NCBI GenBank assembly: GCA_021736335.1
Contig: JAIPGC010000005.1
Coordinates: 1 to 44,108, forward strand
Direction: 5' to 3'
DNA: 44,108 nt
From: Acholeplasmataceae bacterium
Lineage (GTDB): Bacteria; Bacillota_I; Bacilli_A; Acholeplasmatales; Acholeplasmataceae
Shown one piece after another: positions 33,906-43,227 of this stretch (within the stretch, counting starts at the first letter, position 1; each line of letters starts with the position of its first letter). The notes under the pieces were generated by a model. The model was not told the origin of the DNA. It ran no database searches and saw nothing but the letters and a program-made list of their open reading frames with translations. A program made the position numbers and the translations under genes.

Positions 33906-36579
33906 AGGCTTTATGTTTTTTTATTCTTTTAGTAATCTCAACAATTAGTAGTGGTAATAAAACCAGTCCAATGATGATTATCCATTGCTCAAAACTAGGC
34001 ATAATGATCTTAAAGATGTTTCTTGTGAAAGGTAATGTAACAACCATGACTTGCAGGAACAAACTTACAAAAAATGCATAAATGATATATTTGTTTCTAG
34101 CAAGACCAAACGCGGAATGCTTTTGACTTCTCACGTTAAATGCATGAATGAGTTGTGAGATAGCTAATACAATGAAGGTTAATGTTTGAGCTGTAATCAT
34201 TTTCAAACTCGCATCTGATGTCATAAACCATCCAATCATGTAAGCACAAAATGCTATAAGACCTAACATGAGACCTTGCCATGCAATTTTTTTGCCTAAT
34301 CCATCAGCAAATATTGATTTTTTACTATCTCTTGGTTGCTCACTCATGATGTCTTTTTCTTTTGGATCAAGTCCTAATGCAATTGCCATCAGTGAATCAG
34401 TAACTAAATTTACCCATAGAATTTGAACAGCTGTTAATGTGGTAACACGGGTACTAAAAATGAGAATACCAATGGTAGTACCTAGGAATATTGTAATAAT
34501 CTCACCAATATTACAGGATAGAAGAAAGTGAATTGCCTTTTTGATATTGGAGAAAATGGTTCTCCCTTCACTGACAGCATTGACAATCGTTGAGAAGTTA
34601 TCATCAGTTAAGATCATATCTGCAGCACCTTTTGCAACTTCTGTACCTGTGATGCCCATCGCAATACCTATATCAGCTTTTTTGATTGATGGAGCGTCAT
34701 TAACACCATCACCTGTCATTGCTACTACATGACCAGAATCACGCCAAACATCAACGATTCTCACTTTATTTTCAGGACTGACACGAGCATAAACTCTGAT
34801 TTGTTCAAATTTGGTTTTGAATTCTTCATCACTCATCAGATCAAGATCGTGACCAGTGACTGCAATATCCCCTGATTTTAAGATGTTTAATTCTTTAGCG
34901 ATAGCAACTGCTGTATTAATATGATCGCCTGTAATCATAATTGTTTTTATACCTGCTTTGTCACATAAAGCAATAGAATCTTTTACTTCAGGACGTGCTG
35001 GATCCATCATACCAACTAAACCTAATAAAGTTAAATCGTTTTCTAGTTCAAGTGTTGTTAATTTTTTTAAATCTATTTTTGAATCTATCTTTTTATAAGC
35101 AACTGCTAAAACTCTGAGTGCATTATTTGCCATGGTTTGATTGGCTTGCTCAAATTCCTCTATATTATAAGCTTGATTGCCATGAATAGAAGTAGATCTC
35201 GTAAATATCACATCAGGCGCACCTTTGATGATTGCATATCTTCCATCCTCAAAATCATGTATGGTTGTCATGAGCTTTCTAATAGAATCAAAGGGTAATT
35301 CATATAGCCGTGGATATTTCTTTATTGTTTCAATAGGATTTTGTCCAATTGCAATTGATAAATCAGTAAATGCAATTTCTGTAGGGTCGCCTATTTTTAT
35401 ATATTTATCATTAACTTTTTGAATTTTCGTATCATTACATAATGTTCCAAAAACACCGATTTTACTTAAGTTTTCATTAGGGTCAGTTTTTTCATCAATT
35501 TGAACAAAACCATCGTGCATAAAAACCTTTTGAACAGTCATTAAATTCTGTGTTAATGTTCCTGTTTTATCTGAACAGATAATGCTCGTAGATCCTAAAG
35601 TTTCTACTGCAGGTAATGTTCTGATAATCGCTTGTTTCTTGACCAAATTTTGCATGCCTAATGCTAAAACAATTGTAATAATCGCAGGTAGTCCTTCAGG
35701 TATAGCAGCTACAGCTAAAGCAATTGAGGTAAGTAAGGCTTCCTTCCAAACTAATATATCAGCACTACCATTGACAATATAAGCTTCTGCAATTGAGATG
35801 ACAAAAATCAAGAAGGTTATACCTAAAGCAATGATTGCTAAGAGTTTTCCAAGTTGGCTCATGCTCTTTTGTAAAGGCGTTGTCTCATCTTTTGTTTCGA
35901 TGAGCATAGAAGCGATTTTCCCTAGTTCGGTTTGCATTCCAACAGCTAAAACTAATGCAACACCACGTCCATAAGTGACTACTGTACCCATATAACCAAG
36001 ATTCAAACGATCCCCTAGTGGTATGTCTTGTTCTATTAAAGGATCACTCACTTTTTCAACTGTTAAAGCTTCTCCAGTTAATGTTGATTCATCAACTTTA
36101 AGATTAATAGATTCGATGATTCTTACATCTGCAGGAACATAATCTCCTGCATCTAGTATAACAATATCGCCAACAACAAGATTTTTAACATCTATGACAA
36201 TATCAACACCATCTCTTTTGACCTTTGCTTGAGGAGATGACATAGCTTTAATAGAAGCGAGTGCTTTTTCTGCCTTTGCTTCTTGAAACAATCCTAATAA
36301 AGCATTCAAAATGACAATTCCAATGATCAGAAACCCTTCAGCTGTATCTCCTGTAACAAAAGATAAAATAGAGGCACCAATCAAAACAAGAATCATGAAA
36401 TCCTTGATTTGATCAACAAATTTTAATAATAGTGATTTACCTTTTGACTCGTCAAGTTGATTTTGACCATTTTCCAATAATCTTTTTTCAACTTCAACTG
36501 TTGTCAAACCAGATTTAATGTTGGTTGATAATAAGGATTCTATCTCTTCAATTTCTAATTGATGGTACGCTTTAGCCAT
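33904..36579 (-). CDS. Calcium-transporting P-type ATPase (P2A-like)
   Basis: 891 residues. It pumps Ca2+ out of the cell using ATP. Domains run: N-terminal cation ATPase segment, helices M1-M2 (about 60-95), actuator domain with the TGE loop (ESTLTGEA near 165-172), M3-M4 with PEGLPA (about 294-299), phosphorylation site DKTGTLT (Asp337), nucleotide domain, hinge GDGVNDAP, and M5-M10 with NLVTD in M6. PEGL and NLVTD match the calcium site kept in the single-site LMCA1/PMR1 type. Length is normal. It is monocistronic with a start close to CGGAG; the divergent region to the hydrogenase operon is 324 bases. Confidence 0.94.
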   Translation of the reverse strand: MAKAYHQLEIEEIESLLSTNIKSGLTTVEVEKRLLENGQNQLDESKGKSLLLKFVDQIKDFMILVLIGASILSFVTGDTAEGFLIIGIVILNALLGLFQEAKAEKALASIKAMSSPQAKVKRDGVDIVIDVKNLVVGDIVILDAGDYVPADVRIIESINLKVDESTLTGEALTVEKVSDPLIEQDIPLGDRLNLGYMGTVVTYGRGVALVLAVGMQTELGKIASMLIETKDETTPLQKSMSQLGKLLAIIALGITFLIFVISIAEAYIVNGSADILVWKEALLTSIALAVAAIPEGLPAIITIVLALGMQNLVKKQAIIRTLPAVETLGSTSIICSDKTGTLTQNLMTVQKVFMHDGFVQIDEKTDPNENLSKIGVFGTLCNDTKIQKVNDKYIKIGDPTEIAFTDLSIAIGQNPIETIKKYPRLYELPFDSIRKLMTTIHDFEDGRYAIIKGAPDVIFTRSTSIHGNQAYNIEEFEQANQTMANNALRVLAVAYKKIDSKIDLKKLTTLELENDLTLLGLVGMMDPARPEVKDSIALCDKAGIKTIMITGDHINTAVAIAKELNILKSGDIAVTGHDLDLMSDEEFKTKFEQIRVYARVSPENKVRIVDVWRDSGHVVAMTGDGVNDAPSIKKADIGIAMGITGTEVAKGAADMILTDDNFSTIVNAVSEGRTIFSNIKKAIHFLLSCNIGEIITIFLGTTIGILIFSTRVTTLTAVQILWVNLVTDSLMAIALGLDPKEKDIMSEQPRDSKKSIFADGLGKKIAWQGLMLGLIAFCAYMIGWFMTSDASLKMITAQTLTFIVLAISQLIHAFNVRSQKHSAFGLARNKYIIYAFFVSLFLQVMVVTLPFTRNIFKIIMPSFEQWIIIIGLVLLPLLIVEITKRIKKHKA

Positions 36580-36903
36580 AGTTTTCTCCGCTGAATATAA
36601 TCTTGTGAATACTGAATCATTGTATCATGAATCAAATGAATGAACAAGATGAATGGCATTACGAACATGAAATAAAAGTTTAGACAATATCATAAATAAA
36701 TTTAAGAAAATACATGAAATCTAGAAAAATAGAAGTCTGTATAAAGATTAAATTTAGAATTTAAGAAAACTAAACTATCTTGTTTTTGTGGAAAACGTTA
36801 TCATGGAAATTTCAAGTCTATACATTTGACTTCATCTTTTTTTATTTTAAAAAAGTGATATAATATAAGTGCATTGAACGATACGATAATAAAGGAGTCT
36901 CAT
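36580..36903. promoter_or_regulatory. Divergent regulatory region between Ca2+-ATPase and hydrogenase operon
   Basis: No gene is seen here. It carries a cre-like site (36790-36803) and an extended -10 box (TGa-TATAAT, 36856-36864) for the hydrogenase operon. A TTGACT at 36826 is 27 bases from that -10 box, too far to be its partner. The rest is AT-rich. Confidence 0.6.
36790..36803 (+). promoter_or_regulatory. cre-like operator upstream of the hydrogenase operon
   Basis: GGAAAACGTTATCA matches 13 of 14 positions of the CcpA cre consensus (T-G-W-A-A-R-C-G-Y-T-W-W-C-A), differing only at the first base. It lies about 55 bases upstream of the -10 box, a position known for activation. A LacI-family relative could equally bind it. 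The regulator gene is not in the window. Confidence 0.45.
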
Positions 36904-37404
36904 ATGAACACTAACTCGCGGATAACAAGTGAAAAACTTGCACTTTTTGAAACGCAAATTCAAAAAAACAAAAACCTTCCTGGACCACTCATGCCAACAC
37001 TGCATGATGCACAGCACATCTTTGGATATATCCCCATTTCAATTCAAAAATTAATTTCTGAAGAACTAAACGAAAGCATAGCTAAGATTAATGGAGTTGT
37101 AACATTTTACAGCAATTTTTCTATTCTTCCTAAAGGAAAGAAATGCATTGGTGTATGTTTAGGTACAGCATGCTATGTTCGTGGTTCACAAACGATTATG
37201 GATACACTTGAAGAAGAACTAGGAATCAAAGATGGTCAAACCACAAAAGATGGAGAAATTACCCTACAGGCAACAAGATGTATTGGAGCTTGTGGACTTG
37301 CTCCTGTGTTTTCTGTTGATGAAAAGATTTATGGTAACGCAACGATAGCTAAAGCTAAACAAGTTCTCAAAGAATCAAAAGCTGAAGCTCACGAAGCAAA
37401 GTAA
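36904..37404 (+). CDS. hydC: NuoE/HydC-type [2Fe-2S] subunit of NAD(H)-linked hydrogenase
   Basis: 166 residues. Thioredoxin-like [2Fe-2S] subunit that passes electrons between the NuoF-like subunit and the hydrogenase. The ligand pattern is readable: CLGTAC (C-x4-C) and CIGACG (C-x3-C), as in NuoE, HndA and HydC. The N-terminal helical part (about 5-75) matches the NuoE fold. A longer frame from a TTG at 36874 is rejected because AAAGGAG lies seven bases ahead of this ATG. It is the first gene of the hydrogenase operon, with an extended -10 box at 36856-36864. Confidence 0.92.
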   Translation: MNTNSRITSEKLALFETQIQKNKNLPGPLMPTLHDAQHIFGYIPISIQKLISEELNESIAKINGVVTFYSNFSILPKGKKCIGVCLGTACYVRGSQTIMDTLEEELGIKDGQTTKDGEITLQATRCIGACGLAPVFSVDEKIYGNATIAKAKQVLKESKAEAHEAK

Positions 37405-37452
37405 TATTTAGAAGATGAAAAATAATATGATGGAAAACATAAGAGGTATTTT

Positions 37453-37821
37453 ATGAAAAATTTAGATGAATTAAAGAAACTAAGAGATAAATCACTTGAT
37501 CAAATGATGATGCGAGGTATTAAAAATAGTTTTCGTATTCAAGTAGGTTTGGGTACATGTGGCATAGCTTCAGGTGCTAAACCCATATTGTCAGTATTTT
37601 TATCAGAAGTTGAAGAAAAAAAATTAGAAAATGTCAGTGTCACACAAGTTGGATGCATGGGAGAATGTGCATATGAACCCATGGCAGAAATCATTGACCA
37701 ACACGGTCAATCATTTGTTTACTGCAATTTGACAGAAGCAACAGCAAAAGAAGTCATTGAAAGACATGTAATCAATCAAGAGCCAGTATTAAGACTTTTG
37801 TTGACAACAAAGAAAGGATAG
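37453..37821 (+). CDS. hndB: HndB-type [2Fe-2S] thioredoxin-like subunit
   Basis: 122 residues. A short [2Fe-2S] thioredoxin-like protein like HndB of NADP-reducing hydrogenase and the extra subunit of four-subunit bifurcating hydrogenases. Ligands are visible at GLGTCGIASGAKP (Cys) and VGCMGECAYEP (C-x3-C) plus a later YCNL cysteine. It would carry electrons among the flavin, NADH and ferredoxin sides. AAGAGG precedes the ATG, and the NuoF-like gene follows nine bases after its stop. The presence of a separate HndB points to a four-subunit complex. Confidence 0.88.
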   Translation: MKNLDELKKLRDKSLDQMMMRGIKNSFRIQVGLGTCGIASGAKPILSVFLSEVEEKKLENVSVTQVGCMGECAYEPMAEIIDQHGQSFVYCNLTEATAKEVIERHVINQEPVLRLLLTTKKG

Positions 37822-37829
37822 GAAAACAT

Positions 37830-39641
37830 ATGCTAGAAAAAATTCAAGTCATTATTTGTGGTGGTACAGAATGTAGCAATGTCGAATCTGTTTTGATAAA
37901 AGACGCATTTGAATCCTATCTTGAGAAGATAGATATGAAAGATGAGGTTGCTCTTGTACTAACAGGCAGCAAGGGTTTATGTCCACTTGGACCAGTTCTT
38001 GTTGTTTATCCAGGAGAAATTTTTTATACAGATGTTACCGAAAATGACGTCAAAGAGATTTGCGAAGAACATTTCAAAAGAGGTAAACCAGTTCAACGCT
38101 TGATGTATAACGATTTTGATGCTCAAAAGAGAATCAAAAAGAATAGTCAAGTCAAATTCTATGGCATGCAAAAAAGAATTGCACTTAGAAATTGTGGTGT
38201 GATTAATCCACTTGATATTAATGAATATATTGCAAGAGATGGATATAAAGCATTAGGAGAGATTTTATTATCATCTTCACCTCAACAAGTCGTTGATGAA
38301 ATGATTAAATCTGGATTAAGAGGCCGTGGTGGTGGAGGATTCTCTACTGGTAAAAAATGGCAATTTGCTAAAAATTCAGTATCTGACAAGAAATATGTCA
38401 TCTGTAACGCAGATGAGGGCGATCCAGGTGCATTCATGGATAGAGCTGTTCTTGAAGGAGATCCACATTCAGTATTAGAAGCTATGGCAATTTGTGGATA
38501 TGCAATTGGTGCAGATCAAGGATATATTTATGTACGTGCAGAATATCCAGTAGCAGTTGAAAGACTTTATCATGCTATTGATGAAGCAAGAGATTTAAAT
38601 CTATTAGGAGATAATATTTTTAATAGTGGATTTAATTTTAATATCGATATCAGACTTGGTGCTGGTGCCTTTGTTTGTGGTGAAGAAACTGCACTCATCG
38701 CATCCATTGAAGGATATCGTGGTATGCCAAGATTAAAACCTCCATTTCCTGCTGTCAGAGGTTTATGGGGCAAACCAACAAATGTCAATAACGTTGAAAC
38801 ATTAGCAAATATTCCAGTCATATTCTTAAAGGGTGCTGATTGGTTCAAATCTATTGGTACAAAAGATTCAAGTGGTACCAAAGTATTTGCTCTTGGTGGA
38901 AAAATCAATAATACCGGATTAGTAGAAGTACCTATGGGAACTACACTTCGTGAAGTCATCTATGATATAGGTGGAGGGATTCCTAATAAACGTAAATTTA
39001 AAGCTGTTCAAACTGGTGGTCCATCAGGTGGATGTATCACAGAAAAAGATTTAGATACACCCATTGATTTTGAAAACTTAAAAAATCTAGGATCTATGAT
39101 GGGTTCTGGTGGGATGATTGTCATGGACGAAGATAACTGTATGGTTGACGTCGCTCGTTTCTATCTTGATTTTACAGTTGATGAATCATGTGGTAAATGT
39201 ACACCTTGTCGTGAAGGAACGAAACAAATGCGTGATATATTAGATCGTATTTGCGAAGGACAAGGAACAATGAAGGATATCGATCAGCTCGAAGTACTTG
39301 GTCGCATGATACAAGAAACATCATTATGTGGCTTAGGGCAGACTGCTCCAAATCCTGTTTTATCTACGCTTAAACATTTTAGAGATGAATACATTGCACA
39401 TGTTGTTGATAAAGCATGTCCTGCAGGTGTTTGTCGTGAATTAACAAACTTCGTTATAGAAGAAAATTGTATTGGATGTACCAAGTGTGCTAGAAATTGC
39501 CCAGTTAACGCAATTTCAGGTTGGCCAAAACAAATTCATCGTATCGACATAGATCTTTGTATCGGTTGCGGTGCATGTAAAAAATCATGCCCAGTGAGCG
39601 CGATCTCAAGTCAACCTAAACGTCAGGAGGCAAGCATATGA
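37830..39641 (+). CDS. hydB: NuoF/HydB-type NAD(H)- and FMN-binding subunit
   Basis: 603 residues. Oxidises NADH and divides electrons in the hydrogenase complex. Domains in order: N-terminal thioredoxin-like [2Fe-2S] domain (about 1-90), the NADH/FMN-binding 51-kDa domain with GLRGRGGGGFSTGKKW and GAGAFVCGEETAL, the SLBB region, the SCGKCTPCREGTKQM [4Fe-4S] cluster near residue 455, and two ferredoxin-type [4Fe-4S] clusters at the end (CIGCTKCARNCP and CIGCGACKKSCP). This composition is that of HydB/HndC, the bifurcating type rather than respiratory NuoF. The ATGA overlap couples it to the catalytic subunit gene. Confidence 0.95.
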   Translation: MLEKIQVIICGGTECSNVESVLIKDAFESYLEKIDMKDEVALVLTGSKGLCPLGPVLVVYPGEIFYTDVTENDVKEICEEHFKRGKPVQRLMYNDFDAQKRIKKNSQVKFYGMQKRIALRNCGVINPLDINEYIARDGYKALGEILLSSSPQQVVDEMIKSGLRGRGGGGFSTGKKWQFAKNSVSDKKYVICNADEGDPGAFMDRAVLEGDPHSVLEAMAICGYAIGADQGYIYVRAEYPVAVERLYHAIDEARDLNLLGDNIFNSGFNFNIDIRLGAGAFVCGEETALIASIEGYRGMPRLKPPFPAVRGLWGKPTNVNNVETLANIPVIFLKGADWFKSIGTKDSSGTKVFALGGKINNTGLVEVPMGTTLREVIYDIGGGIPNKRKFKAVQTGGPSGGCITEKDLDTPIDFENLKNLGSMMGSGGMIVMDEDNCMVDVARFYLDFTVDESCGKCTPCREGTKQMRDILDRICEGQGTMKDIDQLEVLGRMIQETSLCGLGQTAPNPVLSTLKHFRDEYIAHVVDKACPAGVCRELTNFVIEENCIGCTKCARNCPVNAISGWPKQIHRIDIDLCIGCGACKKSCPVSAISSQPKRQEASI

Positions 39642-41398
39642 TTCAAGATGTCAAATTAACAATTAATGGAAAAGATTATATTGCCAAATCTGATCAAACC
39701 ATATTAAAGGTTGCTGAGAATAATGGTATTTTTATTCCTAGATTATGTTTCCTTGAGGGGATTCATGAAGAAGGTAATTGTCGTTTATGTTCAGTTAAAG
39801 TTAATGGACAACAAAACTTAAAACCTGCTTGTCGTACGACAGTCGAAGAAGGTATGAAGGTTATCACAGATGATCTAGATATCTATCGCTCAGTGTCTGC
39901 AAATTTAGAATTACTATCACATAAGCATCGTTTTGAATGTTTTACTTGTTCTAGAGAAGACAATTGTGAATTCTTGGATTTATTAAGAAGATACTCAATT
40001 GAAAATGATTTAAATCATATGTACGGATTATACGATAAGCCGCTCTATTTTTCTGATTCTTCAGGAGTTATGGTGCTTGACTCAAGCAAGTGTGTTCTTT
40101 GTGGACGTTGTGTATCAACATGTGAGCAACTCACAGGTCTTGGTATTCTTAACTTCAATGAAAGAGGATCTGACACATATGTAGGACCTGCTTTATTCCA
40201 TAGTTTGGAAGATGCTGGTTGTATCTACTGTGGTAAATGTATTCAAGCATGTCCAACAGGCGCTTTAAGTGAAAAAGATGATGTTAAGAGCTTAGAATAT
40301 GCACTCCGTGATCCTAAGAAAACCGTTATTTGCCAGGTTGCACCTTCAGTAAGAGCCGCAATTGGTGAAGAATTTGGTTATCCAATGGGTACTAATGTCG
40401 AGGGATTAATGTTTGCAGCCCTAAAGGCTTTAGGCATACATCAAATCATGGATACTAATTTCACTGCAGACTTGACCATTATTGAAGAAGGAACAGAATT
40501 TATCAACCGTTTGAAAAATGATGGACCATTTCCAATGTTCACATCATGTTCACCAGGATGGGTCAATTTCTTAGAACTCTACAATCCTGAATATATTCCC
40601 AATCTATCTTCATGCAAATCACCACAACAAATGGCTGGCGCATTAATTAAGACATACTATGCTGATAAACTTCACTTAGATCCTAAAAATATTGTGTCAT
40701 TAGCGATTATGCCATGTGTTGCTAAAAAAGAAGAAGCTAGAAGACCAGACATGGGAAGAGATGGTTATCGCGATGTTGATATCGTATTGACAACTAGAGA
40801 GCTTGCTCGTTTGATCAAACACAAACAAATTCCATTTACTAAATTAGTACCTTCTAGACCATTTGGAGAACTTGCTGTTTATACAGGAGCAGGTAACATC
40901 TTTGGTGCAACTGGTGGTGTTATGGAAGCTGCCCTACGTACCGTTACTGAGATTCTTGAAGATACTGCAACACCTATCGAATTCAAAGAAGTCAGAGGCT
41001 TGCAAGATATTAAAGAAGCTACTTATACAATTCAAGGAAAAGAAATCAATGTTGCTGTTGTACATGGTGGTAAAGCCATTAAAACGTTCTTAGCAAACCT
41101 TAAAACAAGTGAAAAACAATATCACTTTGTTGAATTCATGGGATGCACAGGCGGATGTATCAATGGTGGCGGACAACCAATTGTTCCTGCAAGAATGTAC
41201 GAATCTAAAGATATCAGAACTTTAAGAGCTTCTGTTCTATATGATATTGATGATACAGCTGAAATGCGTAAATCTCATCAAAATCCATCTGTCATTAAAC
41301 TATACGAATCCTTCTTAGGAGAACCAAGTTCACATCTTTCGCATAAACTTCTCCATACACATTATCATGAACGTGAAAGTTATAGTAAAATAAAATAA
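39638..41398 (+). CDS. hydA: [FeFe]-hydrogenase catalytic subunit
   Basis: 586 residues; reduces protons to H2. An N-terminal [2Fe-2S] domain (GNCRLCSVKVNG) is followed by a His-ligated [4Fe-4S] segment (HKHRFECFTC), two more [4Fe-4S] clusters (CVLCGRCVSTC, CIYCGKCIQACP) and the H-cluster domain. The three active-site signatures are complete: TSCSPGW, MPCVAKKEEA and GCTGGCINGGGQP. A C-terminal small-subunit tail (about 540-586) is fused. This is the group A, multi-subunit form. Maturases HydEFG are needed but lie outside the window. Coupled to hydB by ATGA. Confidence 0.96.
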   Translation: MIQDVKLTINGKDYIAKSDQTILKVAENNGIFIPRLCFLEGIHEEGNCRLCSVKVNGQQNLKPACRTTVEEGMKVITDDLDIYRSVSANLELLSHKHRFECFTCSREDNCEFLDLLRRYSIENDLNHMYGLYDKPLYFSDSSGVMVLDSSKCVLCGRCVSTCEQLTGLGILNFNERGSDTYVGPALFHSLEDAGCIYCGKCIQACPTGALSEKDDVKSLEYALRDPKKTVICQVAPSVRAAIGEEFGYPMGTNVEGLMFAALKALGIHQIMDTNFTADLTIIEEGTEFINRLKNDGPFPMFTSCSPGWVNFLELYNPEYIPNLSSCKSPQQMAGALIKTYYADKLHLDPKNIVSLAIMPCVAKKEEARRPDMGRDGYRDVDIVLTTRELARLIKHKQIPFTKLVPSRPFGELAVYTGAGNIFGATGGVMEAALRTVTEILEDTATPIEFKEVRGLQDIKEATYTIQGKEINVAVVHGGKAIKTFLANLKTSEKQYHFVEFMGCTGGCINGGGQPIVPARMYESKDIRTLRASVLYDIDDTAEMRKSHQNPSVIKLYESFLGEPSSHLSHKLLHTHYHERESYSKIK

Positions 41399-41427
41399 AG
41401 TGACATTCAACAAGAAAGAGGCATTCA

Positions 41428-42327
41428 ATGAAAAAAATCATAATGGTATTACTCATATTGCTTGTTTTAACAGGTTGTACAAAAAAAGAAGAGATTACAA
41501 TGATTGTTCCATTTGGTGGACCAGAGATAGCTCAGCTTTATCTAGAAGCGAGCGAATATTATCAAGTTGATATTATTCAAGGACCAGATCCTTTAATTGC
41601 AGCATTTGGATCTAATACGTATGATGTCATATTTGCTGGATCAAATTTAGGGGCTATCATGTATAATTCTCAACCAGAATACATTTTACTTGCATCAATT
41701 GTTTGGGGAAGTACATTTCTTGTATCTACTTCAGACATCCCTGATATGGCAAGTCTTGAAGGAAAAGAAATCATAGCATTTGGTAGAAACTCAACCCCAG
41801 ATATTATATTAAAGTATTTATTAGCGGAATTTGATGTGAATGCAACCATAACTTACGTTGATTCTGTTGCATCAGCATCAGCAATATTTGTTGCAGATCC
41901 CACAAAAATAGTCTTAACTTCTGAACCCGTACTGACCAATCTTAAATCTGCAGTTAGCAATGTCAATATATTAGATTTCCAGGTGCTTTATGGACAAGTT
42001 TCAGTAAGTGCTTCATATCCACAAGCAAGCGTCTTTATTAAAGCTGATTTAAGCGAATCAAAGATCAATCAATTAGTTGATGATCTTAAAGACTCAATTG
42101 ATAAAGTCAACAATGATAGAGAGCAAACAGCTAATCTTGCAGTTGAGTTGAACATAGGTTTGTCTTATGATGTCGTTTACAATTCAATTCCCAATAACAA
42201 TTTACTGTATGTTTCTGCTCAAGATGCAAAAGCAGCATTGATTGAATACTTCAATCTGCTTGCTGAAACCAATCTTCAGTTAATTGGTGGCATGTTGCCA
42301 GACGATAACTTCTATTACGGAGAATAG
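41428..42327 (+). CDS. Substrate-binding lipoprotein of an ABC transporter (NMT1/ThiY-like)
   Basis: 299 residues. The lipobox LTGC marks a lipid-anchored protein facing outside. The mature part is a periplasmic-binding-protein type II fold: FGGPEIAQLYLEA, the DVIFAGSNLGAIM hinge strand, and a SLEGKEI segment are typical of the nitrate/sulfonate/pyrimidine-precursor (SsuA, TauA, ThiY) group. The ligand is unknown. It follows hydA by 29 bases with an AAAGAGG site, so it is part of the hydrogenase transcript. A two-base gap separates it from the permease. Confidence 0.85.
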   Translation: MKKIIMVLLILLVLTGCTKKEEITMIVPFGGPEIAQLYLEASEYYQVDIIQGPDPLIAAFGSNTYDVIFAGSNLGAIMYNSQPEYILLASIVWGSTFLVSTSDIPDMASLEGKEIIAFGRNSTPDIILKYLLAEFDVNATITYVDSVASASAIFVADPTKIVLTSEPVLTNLKSAVSNVNILDFQVLYGQVSVSASYPQASVFIKADLSESKINQLVDDLKDSIDKVNNDREQTANLAVELNIGLSYDVVYNSIPNNNLLYVSAQDAKAALIEYFNLLAETNLQLIGGMLPDDNFYYGE

Positions 42328-42329
42328 GT

Positions 42330-43064
42330 ATGAAAAAAGCGATTTGGATGACGAGTTCAATCTTCACATTGTTTCTCATCTGGGTGATTGCCTATGCAAT
42401 AATCGATCATCCAATCATTTTACCGTTGCCCAATCAAGTTTTTCGTGCGATTATTAGTATATTTTTAAACAAATATTCATTAACTGCTATTTCACTCACA
42501 ATTTTTAGACTCTTGGTATCCATCGTTTTGTCCGCATTTCTTGGTATAGTTTTTGGGGTAATTTCTGGATTTAAGAGCACAGTTGCGCTTTTTCTAAAGC
42601 CATATGTCACTATTCTTAGAACGATACCTGTTATTTCCATTGTTGTCATCCTACTCATTTTATTTGGATTAACCTACACACCTTACTTGATTACATTTTT
42701 AATGGTTTTTCCTATCATTTATACAGGTGTTTTAGAAGGATTTCATCAAATGGATACTGAATTGCTTGATGTTTATCGATTGGAACAACACGATTGGAAA
42801 CTAGCATTAAGATATATTTATTTTCCAATGATTAAGAATTATGTGTTGTTATCATTCTTACAATCTTTTGGATTAGGTATCAAGGTTTTAGTTATGGCTG
42901 AGTTTCTTGCTCAAAGTAAAAACTCTATTGGTAATTCAATTTATCTAGCAAAAGTTAATATTCAATATGATTTAGTTTTTGCATGGACGATTATTTTGAT
43001 TGTCATCTCATTTGTTATTGAATATATGATTCACAAATACCAAAGTAAGCTCAATATTGACTAG
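42330..43064 (+). CDS. ABC transporter permease (SsuC/TauC-like)
   Basis: 244 residues, about six membrane helices, with a single transmembrane-domain (BPD) core. The EAA-type loop that contacts the ATPase is visible as ELLDVYRLEQHDWKLALRYIYFPMI. It starts two bases after the lipoprotein stop, so they form one transporter. The expected ATP-binding partner is missing: the next gene is a separately promoted esterase, and an intergenic region with a small RNA lies between. The ATPase may be encoded elsewhere, or shared with another system. The ligand is unknown. Confidence 0.85.
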   Translation: MKKAIWMTSSIFTLFLIWVIAYAIIDHPIILPLPNQVFRAIISIFLNKYSLTAISLTIFRLLVSIVLSAFLGIVFGVISGFKSTVALFLKPYVTILRTIPVISIVVILLILFGLTYTPYLITFLMVFPIIYTGVLEGFHQMDTELLDVYRLEQHDWKLALRYIYFPMIKNYVLLSFLQSFGLGIKVLVMAEFLAQSKNSIGNSIYLAKVNIQYDLVFAWTIILIVISFVIEYMIHKYQSKLNID

Positions 43065-43192
43065 AATATAGCAAAAACATGATTTAATTGCTTCGCTTAG
43101 TTGTTAAATGTCAACGATTGTTAAATTAAGTAAAAATGTTAAATGAACAACTTCAATATGACTTTTTATAATCATTTTCATATATATATCTG

Positions 43193-43221
43193 TTGATATT
43201 TTTAATTGCTTCATGTATAAT
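43193..43221 (+). promoter_or_regulatory. Promoter of the candidate small RNA
   Basis: TTGATA (43193-43198) and perfect TATAAT (43216-43221) are exactly 17 bases apart. The predicted start at 43228 is the first base of a stem, with no coding start between promoter and terminator. Confidence 0.75.
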
Positions 43222-43227
43222 AATAGT

